From a virus, in IMG/VR virus record IMGVR_UViG_3300043119_000538, positions 1-57,929 of that record: DNA of 57,929 bases; one strand, given 5' to 3'. The notes below the pieces were generated by a model that saw nothing but the letters and a program-made list of their open reading frames with translations, did not search any database and was not told the origin of the DNA. Positions 12,616-21,198 of the stretch are shown here, in pieces (the first letter of the stretch is position 1; the number at the start of each line of letters is the position of its first letter). The position numbers were made by a program, and so were the translations under genes.

Positions 12616-14315
12616 TATTATATGAGGGCTTAAATAACCTTACTTGGTTTATGGGAATTGTGCAGCGCATTAATGATCCTAAACACGAAGGCCGTGTAAA
12701 AGTAAGAGCTTTTGGGTTCCATCCTACTATTGCAGAAGGCACTGTTAGTGCAGATGATTTACCATGGGCAACAGTTCTTGTTAATAACGTAAGTGTTTCT
12801 GCAAAACTTGCCATTGGTGAATTGGTATTTGGTGCTTTTCTTGATGGACGTGATGCTCAACAACCACTTATCTTTGGGGTAATACCAACACCAAAGTTTG
12901 GGATTCCTACATTAGAACCTACTGGCTCTGTTGGTGATATGAGTGCTAATGATCAATCCCAGAATAATGCAACACCAGCATATGTTTCAGGTACTGCAGA
13001 AGGTGTTCTTAGAACAATTAAAGCTCGAGAATCAGGCGGTGATTACACAGCTGAAAATGGTGGAACAAGATATGTCGAGAGAGATGCAAACGGTAATGCT
13101 ATAGGATCTACAGCTTCAGGTGCTTATCAATTTATTGACTCGACATGGCAAGAACGTGCGACAGCTGCAGGTATTGGTACTGAATATAGTCATGCAGCTG
13201 ATGCACCTCCAGCCATACAAGATGCAGTAGCCGGACACTATGTAAATGATATTCTTGCAAAGAATAATAACAATGTTGCTGCAATACCAAACGTTTGGTT
13301 TACAGGAAATGCTCAAGGCAATATGTCTGCCGAACAACTTAGTGTAAATCGTGGGCAAACTTCGGCAACATATCAAAAAAATTGGTTGGAAGACTATTTT
13401 AGAATTACCGGCACTGATCCAGGGATTGTGACATCAACACTTCCGTCAACCGCACCGTATACACCATTAGTATCATCAACAATTGAATCATATGGTCAGG
13501 GTGCATTACCGCCTCAGAGAACTGGTGAAGGCATTCATCACACACCACTAGCTCCAGCACTTGCAAACTTTCAAAAATCAACTGGTGATCTTTATCATCC
13601 AGGTCTTGCTGTTGGAGGATCACATAATACAACAGTAATTAATGCAAGTTATAATGGTTCGTATATTGAAATGCATGGTGGTGATGGTGAAAACAATGAA
13701 CATATTAATATTATTCATAAGAGCGGTGCTCACATTGCATTAGATCAAAATGGTAATGTAACAATTGGGGCAATTGGTCGTTTACATGTAGTTTCAATAA
13801 ATGACTTTGAACAACAGGTCGGTGGTCATACCACAAATATTTCTGATGGTGGTTATTCGATTCGTGTAGAAAATGGTGGTATTCAGTTACACTCAGTCGG
13901 TGATTTAAGCATATCATCAAACTCTAACATTAACATAGCAGCCGCTGGTGATATTGTACTGAACTCTGGTACATCATTAGACATAAAGTCTGCACGTGTA
14001 GGCTTGTCAGCAACCGCAGGCGGTGTTGGTGTTCTATCTTCTGAAGGGATCCAATTACAATCAGTGGGTGATACTACAGTTAAAGGTGCTAATTTCAATG
14101 TAAATGCGGCAACAGTGGGAATTGAAGCAACTGGTGGTAATGCCACTATTAAAGGCACTGAAGTTCATCTTAATGACGGTTCTGTTGCAACCGTAGCAGA
14201 TACTCAAGGTGCAGCAAATATTGAAAAACCACCAACTGCCGGTATTGCAACTAAAAAACAATCATCACCGACAACCGGCGGTATTAGTATTAATCAAATT
14301 GATGATACGGTATAA
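12612..14315 (+). CDS. 5: gp5-like central spike with transglycosylase-like domain
   Basis: A 567-residue spike protein. Residues 10-95 are the OB-fold (TWFMGIVQRINDPKHEGRVK, VRAFGFHP, DLPWATVL, LIFGVIP). Residues about 127-260 hold a lysozyme-superfamily domain: LRTIKARESGGDYTAENG with likely catalytic Glu140, then TASGAYQFIDSTWQ. This is the transglycosylase/Rpf-like pattern, not the GH24 lysozyme of T4 gp5. Residues about 385-540 are beta-helix repeats (GDLSISSNSNINIAAAGDIV and following), forming the needle. It punctures the outer membrane and trims peptidoglycan during infection. Start overlaps gp27 stop. Confidence 0.88.
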   Translation: MILYEGLNNLTWFMGIVQRINDPKHEGRVKVRAFGFHPTIAEGTVSADDLPWATVLVNNVSVSAKLAIGELVFGAFLDGRDAQQPLIFGVIPTPKFGIPTLEPTGSVGDMSANDQSQNNATPAYVSGTAEGVLRTIKARESGGDYTAENGGTRYVERDANGNAIGSTASGAYQFIDSTWQERATAAGIGTEYSHAADAPPAIQDAVAGHYVNDILAKNNNNVAAIPNVWFTGNAQGNMSAEQLSVNRGQTSATYQKNWLEDYFRITGTDPGIVTSTLPSTAPYTPLVSSTIESYGQGALPPQRTGEGIHHTPLAPALANFQKSTGDLYHPGLAVGGSHNTTVINASYNGSYIEMHGGDGENNEHINIIHKSGAHIALDQNGNVTIGAIGRLHVVSINDFEQQVGGHTTNISDGGYSIRVENGGIQLHSVGDLSISSNSNINIAAAGDIVLNSGTSLDIKSARVGLSATAGGVGVLSSEGIQLQSVGDTTVKGANFNVNAATVGIEATGGNATIKGTEVHLNDGSVATVADTQGAANIEKPPTAGIATKKQSSPTTGGISINQIDDTV

Positions 14316-14324
14316 GGAATAAAC

Positions 14325-15896
14325 ATGTCTTGTAGCCCATATTTTAATCTTAATTCAACTACAGCAGAGTTAGAGTATAAAATTCTTTCCGTTGGTGATC
14401 TATTTGATCTTCAAAACGATTCTGCAAAACAATATGATCAATCATTTCTACTTATAGCACTAACAGATTTAAATTTATTGGTTACATTGGCAAGACAAGA
14501 ATATGATTATCCAATGTTATATGATAGATTAAATAGTGGTCCAATTAGTACCACTGAATATGCTGACTTTTTAATTGCAACTGGCACAACTCAAAGTATG
14601 GTTCAAGCATTAAATCCTAATCAACTATCAATTACTGCATTACAATATCTTGAAAATCTGAATACATATTACACCAATAACTTTTCATCAAGTACTGATG
14701 GTTTTTGTACTATATTCTCTGGTGTCTTAAATGATGTTTTTAATGCATTAAATACTGTTAACAATGTTATAGGTGCAATACTTAATATACAAAAATTAAT
14801 TGAAACATTGATTGATACATTAAAAGAAAAGTTATCACAACTTGTCACACAATTAATACAGCAAGTTAGCAACTGTTTAGGATCTATTAAAGGTATTGCA
14901 AATACAGTTCAACAGACTTCTGACTTCTTTAGTGATTTAAATATTCAGACATTAAAAGATACTGTGAATGGTGTAATTGCATCAACCTCAAATAAGTTTA
15001 CTAATATCACACAACAGAATATTGAGTATCTTGTTTATAGATTCTGTCAGTTATCAAATGCTGTTGAACAATTTATGCGTAGTCCATTATCAGAACTACA
15101 AAATGCTTTACAAAGTTGCACTGATGTTAAAAATGTATTAACAAATGCTTCAACTGAATTCAGTCTATCTGCTGTTACTGCTGGTGCATTTAGAATGAGT
15201 GATGATAATGTTGAAGCTGTAAAGAAACAACTTTCAGATAACCTTAACAATGGAGCTGATTCTGGTCTTGATCAAGCAGGGCAAGCTAAACCTGGAAAGT
15301 GGTATACAAGACCTTTTACAGAAACTGAAAAGGCTACAGCAATAGCAATTATATCTGCAGCTGCTGCTGATATATTGACAGGTAATCATCCTGGTACAAA
15401 ATGGTTTGACTTTAGCACAATTGGTGGTTCAATGAATAATCCAACAGATGCTATAGGTGTAAAAAAGTTAACTGTTGATATTCTTATTCTTGGTATGAGA
15501 ATATCAGAAAAATTAGGTAAGAAATTAAGCATTAATTCCGGATATAGATCACCTGCATATAATAGAAGTATTGGTGGCGCAAAAAATAGTTATCATATGT
15601 CAGGTATGGCCCTTGATGTGGCAAGAAGTAGTTTTGGTACAGACTTTGAATCAGGTGAGAAGTTTATTAAAGCAGCTAGTGAAGAAGGTGCTATGGGTAT
15701 TGGCACATACTCTGGTGGTAACAATAATTTTATTCATATTGATGTTCGAGATTACAGATCACAATGGACTGAAACATCTGGACCATTAGCACACACAAAT
15801 GCTTTAAAATTGCATTTTAATGATCAATTTAGAAATGGTTCTTCAGCAGAAATTGATCAATTGAATGCTGATGTTCGTGCTGCTCTTAGAACCTGA
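14325..15896 (+). CDS. Virion-associated protein with C-terminal M15-type peptidase
   Basis: A 523-residue protein. Residues 1-280 are helical, with hydrophobic heptad-like sections (AILNIQKLIETLIDTLKEKL) that suggest a baseplate-bound scaffold. The C-terminal domain (about 330-500) matches D-Ala-D-Ala carboxypeptidase/M15: SINSGYRSPAYNRSIGGAKN, then His424 and Asp431 in YHMSGMALDV, and His471 in FIHIDVRDYRSQW. These give the H-x6-D and H zinc ligands. It would cut peptide cross-links in peptidoglycan, complementing the gp5 glycan-cutting domain. It lies between gp5 and gp25, so it is probably part of the baseplate. Confidence 0.82.
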   Translation: MSCSPYFNLNSTTAELEYKILSVGDLFDLQNDSAKQYDQSFLLIALTDLNLLVTLARQEYDYPMLYDRLNSGPISTTEYADFLIATGTTQSMVQALNPNQLSITALQYLENLNTYYTNNFSSSTDGFCTIFSGVLNDVFNALNTVNNVIGAILNIQKLIETLIDTLKEKLSQLVTQLIQQVSNCLGSIKGIANTVQQTSDFFSDLNIQTLKDTVNGVIASTSNKFTNITQQNIEYLVYRFCQLSNAVEQFMRSPLSELQNALQSCTDVKNVLTNASTEFSLSAVTAGAFRMSDDNVEAVKKQLSDNLNNGADSGLDQAGQAKPGKWYTRPFTETEKATAIAIISAAAADILTGNHPGTKWFDFSTIGGSMNNPTDAIGVKKLTVDILILGMRISEKLGKKLSINSGYRSPAYNRSIGGAKNSYHMSGMALDVARSSFGTDFESGEKFIKAASEEGAMGIGTYSGGNNNFIHIDVRDYRSQWTETSGPLAHTNALKLHFNDQFRNGSSAEIDQLNADVRAALRT

Positions 15897-15902
15897 TAAA
15901 TA
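15895..15902 (+). promoter_or_regulatory. Possible late promoter before gp25
   Basis: GATAAATA, one mismatch from the late octamer, 19 bases before the gp25 start and overlapping the stop region of the previous gene. Weak evidence; gp25 may simply be read through. Confidence 0.35.
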
Positions 15903-15920
15903 CTATAAAGGAGAAGTTAA

Positions 15921-16337
15921 ATGATCATAACACCTAGTGTAAGAAAACAGGATGTATTATATTCTGATTTGAGAAAAGATCTTTTATTGAATCCAGTAAA
16001 TAGTGATGTTGTTAGATATACCGATGAGGATTCTATCAAAGAGTCAATCAAAAATTTACTTTTGACCGATACTGGTGAACGACTATTTAATCCAACACTT
16101 GGTTCTAATATCAGAAAAATGTTGTTTGAGAATATTCTTCATCCCGAAACACAATACATTCTAAAAGATCTTATTAGAACAACTATAGAAAACTTTGAAC
16201 CAAGATGCAATTTAATTTCTGTAAATGTGAGTGATCTTTTTAATGATCAAAATAGCGCTACAATTACCATCATGTTTAGCGTCATAAATATACAAACACC
16301 AATAACATTAAACGTAGTACTTAACAGGGTAAGATAA
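15921..16337 (+). CDS. 25: gp25 baseplate wedge subunit
   Basis: A 138-residue protein (T4 gp25: 132 aa) of the GPW/gp25 family. It joins gp6 and gp53 at the inner baseplate and contacts the first sheath ring. Key block: SIKNLLLTDTGERLFNPTLG followed by SNIRKMLFENI, with the conserved ER-F-P-G-S. It has an AAAGGAGAA ribosome site. Its last base is shared with the A of the gp6 start codon (TAATG). Confidence 0.95.
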   Translation: MIITPSVRKQDVLYSDLRKDLLLNPVNSDVVRYTDEDSIKESIKNLLLTDTGERLFNPTLGSNIRKMLFENILHPETQYILKDLIRTTIENFEPRCNLISVNVSDLFNDQNSATITIMFSVINIQTPITLNVVLNRVR

Positions 16338-18130
16338 TGGCAACTACAGTTAACAGTATCACTAATTTAGACTTTGATCAGGTAAAAGCTGATCTTAAAG
16401 CTTACCTTAAAGGTCAAAACCAGTTTAAGGACTATGATTTTGAAGGTTCAAATATGTCTGTCCTATTAGACATATTGGCTTATAATACATATCAGAATAA
16501 CTTCTATACAAATATGGCAATTTCTGAAATGTTTCTTGACTCATCACAACTAAGAGATTCAGTCATTTCACATGCAAAGTCCTTGAATTATCTTCCAAGA
16601 TCATACACATCATCAGTTGCAAAAATTGCTGTAAGACTGTCTGTGGCTGCACCATATCCAGCAACAATTACAATTCCTGCAAAAACAAAATTCATTGCAA
16701 GATGTGGCAACAAGACTTACACATTCTATAGTACTGATGCTGTGTCAATACCAAATGTCAATAACTCATTTGTGTATAACAACCTTGAAGTTTATGAAGG
16801 CAGTTATATCACTGAAGCATATTCTGTCACTAATATAAACACACAACGATTTGTTATCTCAAATAAGAATGTAGATACAAACAGTATTCGTGTCACTGTT
16901 AAAGCTACATCAACCGATACAACCGGTATCACATATATGCCAAAATCAAATATCTTTGGTGTTGGATCATTAGACAATGTTTTCTATGTTCAACCGTATT
17001 TTGATGATAAGTATGAGATTGGATTTGGTCAAAACGTATTTGGAAATGTTCCGACAACTGGTAATGTTGTACTTATTGAATATCGTATGACCGTTGGTTC
17101 GGCTGCAAATGGTATTACTAGCATGGCACCATCAGGTTCTATTTCTGGTTATCAAGCAACCGTATCATTAAACTCAACATCGGCAGGTGGCTCAGACATT
17201 GAAAGTATTGAGTCAATCAAATACTTTGCACCAAAATCCATTCAGATTCAAGATCGTGCAATTACTAAGTCTGATTTTGAAATTATTTTGAAAAATAAGT
17301 TTCCAGAAATTCAAGCTGCATTGGCTTACGGTGGTGAAGAACGTGATCCGCCACAATATGGTCGTGTCATTGTTGCAGTTGATACCAATAATGCTTATGG
17401 ACTATCAAGTAATGATAAGAACAAATATTACAACTACTTAAAAGATAGAACAGCTCTGGGTATTGAACCAATCATTGAAGCTGCTGAATTTATGTATCTA
17501 TATGTTACAAGTAATGTTTACTATAATATTAATGTAACAGATTTATCTCCTGTTGCAATTAAAGATCTTGTTGCTAATTCAATCACCAAATACAGTACAA
17601 ATAATCTATCCGATTTTAAGAAAACATTTAGATATTCTAATTTTACATCCACAATTGATAATAGTAACGTTAGCATACTATCAAATGATACATCAGTTCA
17701 AGCCATTCTTGCGATCAATCCAACATTAAATGTAAATAATGCATATTCATTAGAATTTAAAAATCAACTGATCATTGATCATCCATTGACTACTGGTGAA
17801 TTGGTTAACACACATAAACCAGCTATTAAATCTTCAACATTTACATATGCTGGAAAAGACTCTGCGTTTATTCAAGATGATGGTTTAGGTAAATTACAAA
17901 TACTTCAAACAACAAATGGTGGTTTTATTTACTTAAATGATGATATTGGTAGTGTTGATTATATGACTGGTAAAGTTACTATTAAAGCACTTAATATTTC
18001 TGCATATGAAGGTGCTGATTTAAGAATATATGGAAGAACAGTGTTAAGTGACATTGTGCCGCCAAACAATAGAATTATTACTATTCGACCAGAAGATGTA
18101 CTTATCACCGTATATGGAGTAGCAGGATAA
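16337..18130 (+). CDS. 6: gp6 baseplate wedge subunit
   Basis: A 597-residue protein (T4 gp6: 660 aa) of the baseplate J / gp6 family, which forms the dimeric ring of the inner baseplate. Motifs: NMSVLLDILAYNTYQNNFYT, MAISEMFLDSSQLRDSVISH and AKSLNYLPRS in the first 100 residues, then beta domains, IQIQDRAITKSDFEIILKNK followed by FPEIQAALAYGGEE. The start overlaps the gp25 stop. The order 25-6-7-8 is as in T4. Confidence 0.95.
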   Translation: MATTVNSITNLDFDQVKADLKAYLKGQNQFKDYDFEGSNMSVLLDILAYNTYQNNFYTNMAISEMFLDSSQLRDSVISHAKSLNYLPRSYTSSVAKIAVRLSVAAPYPATITIPAKTKFIARCGNKTYTFYSTDAVSIPNVNNSFVYNNLEVYEGSYITEAYSVTNINTQRFVISNKNVDTNSIRVTVKATSTDTTGITYMPKSNIFGVGSLDNVFYVQPYFDDKYEIGFGQNVFGNVPTTGNVVLIEYRMTVGSAANGITSMAPSGSISGYQATVSLNSTSAGGSDIESIESIKYFAPKSIQIQDRAITKSDFEIILKNKFPEIQAALAYGGEERDPPQYGRVIVAVDTNNAYGLSSNDKNKYYNYLKDRTALGIEPIIEAAEFMYLYVTSNVYYNINVTDLSPVAIKDLVANSITKYSTNNLSDFKKTFRYSNFTSTIDNSNVSILSNDTSVQAILAINPTLNVNNAYSLEFKNQLIIDHPLTTGELVNTHKPAIKSSTFTYAGKDSAFIQDDGLGKLQILQTTNGGFIYLNDDIGSVDYMTGKVTIKALNISAYEGADLRIYGRTVLSDIVPPNNRIITIRPEDVLITVYGVAG

Positions 18131-18131
18131 G

Positions 18132-21100
18132 ATGACTGATATTACACAAACAATATCACATGTAATTGAGTCACAATTTCCTGCTTATTATCGTGAGCAA
18201 GGTGCTGAATTAGTTGCATTCATAAAAGCCTATTATGAGTTTCTTGAAACAACTGACAAGTATTCGATAAAATTATCACGTCAAATGTTTGAATTAAGTG
18301 ATATTGATGAGTCTTTGGATTCATTCATATCACATTTCAAAAATGAATTCTTGGCTGACTTTCCATCAATTATCACAACTGATAAGCGATTTGCAATCAA
18401 ACATATTCTTGACCTATATTCAACAAAAGGTTCTAAGTACTCATTAGAGTTGCTTATGAAACTTCTTTATAATCAAGAAATTGATGTGTATTATCCAGGT
18501 GATGATATTATCAAGCCGTCGGATTCTTTATGGTACAATCAAATTTATATTGAAGTTACAAAAAGTCCCAGAACAAAAACATTCATTAATAAACAAATTA
18601 CTGGTTCAATTACTGGAACTAAAGCTTTTGTTGAAAGTATTATTACTAAACGTGTTAATGGGAAACTTATTGATATTGTATATCTAAGTTCAATTAAGGG
18701 AAATTTTATTTATGGTGAACAAATTACTGATAGTGTTTCACTCAATGGAGCCCCATCAGTCAATGGATCATTGACTTCTATTAATATCATATCTGGTGGC
18801 AAAGATAATAAAATTGGTGACATTCTTGATATTATAAGCAGTGAAGCAAAACACGGTAAGGTTCGTGTGACTGGTATTGAGAATGCTACTGGTCGTGTTG
18901 ACTTTAAACTTGTCGATGGCGGTTATGGATATACAACAACCAATACAACAAACGTATATGTTTCAACAGCACTTTTAAATGTCAATAACGCAAATCTTTC
19001 ATATTCATTATATGAACCAGTTCTGCAACGAATTGAAAAAATATATCTTGCATCCGCAACAAATGTCAATAGCGCCAATGTTGGTGACTATCTGTCTGGT
19101 AGAAATGCTGCAAATACTGTGGTGGCAAACTCAATTATTATTTCAGTTGCTAATACAAATGCTACTGGTGATATTATCACAACACCATCTGCCAATTCAT
19201 TAGTGACTGTTCAATTACTCGGTGATACAACATTTGGTGATCAAACTAAATTTACTTTAAGTTCAGCAACAGCATATTCCATCGGTGAATATATTGATGA
19301 GCAAAGTATTGTTACATTATCAGTATCTTCAAATACTGGTTTTAATGTTAATGATGCCGTCAGTCAAACAATTCGTGAACCTGTGTCAAATACAATTACT
19401 AGTAGTGCATTTGGTTTAGTGGAATCAAGCACTGCAAATACAATTATTGTTAAAGAATCGTGGGGAACATTTGTAACAACTCAATCACTAATTAAAACCA
19501 GTAATCCAACTGTGAACTGTTCAGTTAGTTCCGTTACGGTGTCAAATACTGGAGCAAGAGGTTTGGTAACTAATGTTACTGGAGCAAATGTGAGTGCAAG
19601 AATTGTATATGGTGTCTTTAATGATGGCAATAAAATTCGTGGTGATCGCACCAAACTTATTGCTACAATTTCATCAAATACAAATACTGGTGCAGCATCT
19701 GTATATCTAAATAGTAATAATAGTGCAAATGGCGTTATTGGAGCCCCTGCAGGTAAGAATAACATAACAAAAGCATATGCAAATGGATTTATTGTTGGGC
19801 AGAATACAATAGCAATTGGTATCTATGGAAATACACAACCATTTTTCTATAATGAAGCAGGTAACTTTTATGTTGAAACAAATCGTGAATTATTAATATC
19901 ACCTCCACGATATGCAAACGGTACTATCATTGAGCTAAACACAGTTATAACAGGAATAAGAACAGGTACTGGTGCTAATTTTAAAGTAGGTGTATTGGAA
20001 AATGCTGAAACTGTTGCTTTAAATACTGATCTTGTAGGTGCAAATAATACAGCCAATACTCCATTCCTGAATGTATTATTGAATGGTCAAGAATCTGGTA
20101 TTGGATTTGTACAAACAGTAACTGTAAATACTGGTGGCACTTTATATGCAAATGGTGGTTTAATTACATTTACGGGCGGTGGTCAAGGCGGTGGCAATCC
20201 ATGGTTACAGGCAAATGCATATATCACTACAAATGGTTCAGGTGTGATCACTACAGTGACTGTAACAGATCCTGGCGAAGGTTACTACACTTCACCTAGT
20301 CTTACGCTTCCTGCAACGTCTGGCACAGTTGCTAGCATATCACCAGTGATGAATTATGGTTATGGATTTATCAAGAATCCACAAGGTGAGATTACAGATA
20401 CTATTACTAGTCTTCTTACATCTGAAAACTTTACTATTGGTTCTATTGGTTCACTAGGAAAAATAAATCCAGGTATTAACTATAACGCAAATCCATTTAC
20501 AAGAGTATATAATCCATATATTGCTTCATATGCAAGAGGTGATTTTTATCTTGAATTAAACAATGTGATTGGATCATTTATTGTTGGTGAAAACCTTGAA
20601 CAGAGTACATCTGCTAAAGGAAAAGTATTACAATATGACACTATTGGAAAAATACTTAAAGTTCACAGAACATCATTTAATGTTGCATTTTCGGCTGGAA
20701 TTGCTATTACTGGTGTTGATTCAAATGCTAGTGCAAATATTTTAAATGTTCAGGCCGATAGTACTTCAAGTGTTCTTGGTGATAATGCAATTATATCATC
20801 AAATGTTATTGTTGCAAATGGTATTGCAACTTCACTTGAGGTTATTGATTCTGGTTTTGGATATGTACAAGATGGTGTTGTCACTCTTGAAAGTGTTAAC
20901 AATCAGTTTTTACTTGAAGGTACTACAAACATTTTGAATCAAGGTATTGGTGAAGGTTATTGGAAAACAACAACATCACATCTGAACTCTGAAAAGAAGA
21001 TTCAGGATAATAGATACTATCAAGAATATTCGTATGACATCATTTCAGGATTGTCTATAAATAGATATGAAGATATTGTTAAAAAGATATTGCATGTTGC

Positions 21101-21188
21101 TGGTAATGAAATATTTGGTAGTGTTGAAAAAAGATCAACAGCTAATTTAAGTATTGCCATTGCCAATAGTAGTATAACATCAGCCTAA
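18132..21188 (+). CDS. 7: gp7 baseplate wedge initiator
   Basis: A 1018-residue protein, close to T4 gp7 (1032). gp7 nucleates wedge assembly with gp10 and gp8. The N-terminus (SQFPAYYREQGAELVAFIKA, YYEFLETTD, then FAIKHILDLYSTKGSKYSLE and LLMKLLYNQEIDVYYPGDDI) is the conserved start of gp7 in marine T4-like phages. The middle consists of long Asn/Thr/Ser-rich beta repeats. The C-terminal RYYQEYSYDIISG and EDIVKKILHVAGNEIFG is also typical. One base lies between the gp6 stop and this start. Confidence 0.88.
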   Translation: MTDITQTISHVIESQFPAYYREQGAELVAFIKAYYEFLETTDKYSIKLSRQMFELSDIDESLDSFISHFKNEFLADFPSIITTDKRFAIKHILDLYSTKGSKYSLELLMKLLYNQEIDVYYPGDDIIKPSDSLWYNQIYIEVTKSPRTKTFINKQITGSITGTKAFVESIITKRVNGKLIDIVYLSSIKGNFIYGEQITDSVSLNGAPSVNGSLTSINIISGGKDNKIGDILDIISSEAKHGKVRVTGIENATGRVDFKLVDGGYGYTTTNTTNVYVSTALLNVNNANLSYSLYEPVLQRIEKIYLASATNVNSANVGDYLSGRNAANTVVANSIIISVANTNATGDIITTPSANSLVTVQLLGDTTFGDQTKFTLSSATAYSIGEYIDEQSIVTLSVSSNTGFNVNDAVSQTIREPVSNTITSSAFGLVESSTANTIIVKESWGTFVTTQSLIKTSNPTVNCSVSSVTVSNTGARGLVTNVTGANVSARIVYGVFNDGNKIRGDRTKLIATISSNTNTGAASVYLNSNNSANGVIGAPAGKNNITKAYANGFIVGQNTIAIGIYGNTQPFFYNEAGNFYVETNRELLISPPRYANGTIIELNTVITGIRTGTGANFKVGVLENAETVALNTDLVGANNTANTPFLNVLLNGQESGIGFVQTVTVNTGGTLYANGGLITFTGGGQGGGNPWLQANAYITTNGSGVITTVTVTDPGEGYYTSPSLTLPATSGTVASISPVMNYGYGFIKNPQGEITDTITSLLTSENFTIGSIGSLGKINPGINYNANPFTRVYNPYIASYARGDFYLELNNVIGSFIVGENLEQSTSAKGKVLQYDTIGKILKVHRTSFNVAFSAGIAITGVDSNASANILNVQADSTSSVLGDNAIISSNVIVANGIATSLEVIDSGFGYVQDGVVTLESVNNQFLLEGTTNILNQGIGEGYWKTTTSHLNSEKKIQDNRYYQEYSYDIISGLSINRYEDIVKKILHVAGNEIFGSVEKRSTANLSIAIANSSITSA

Positions 21189-21198
21189 GGAATAATTG

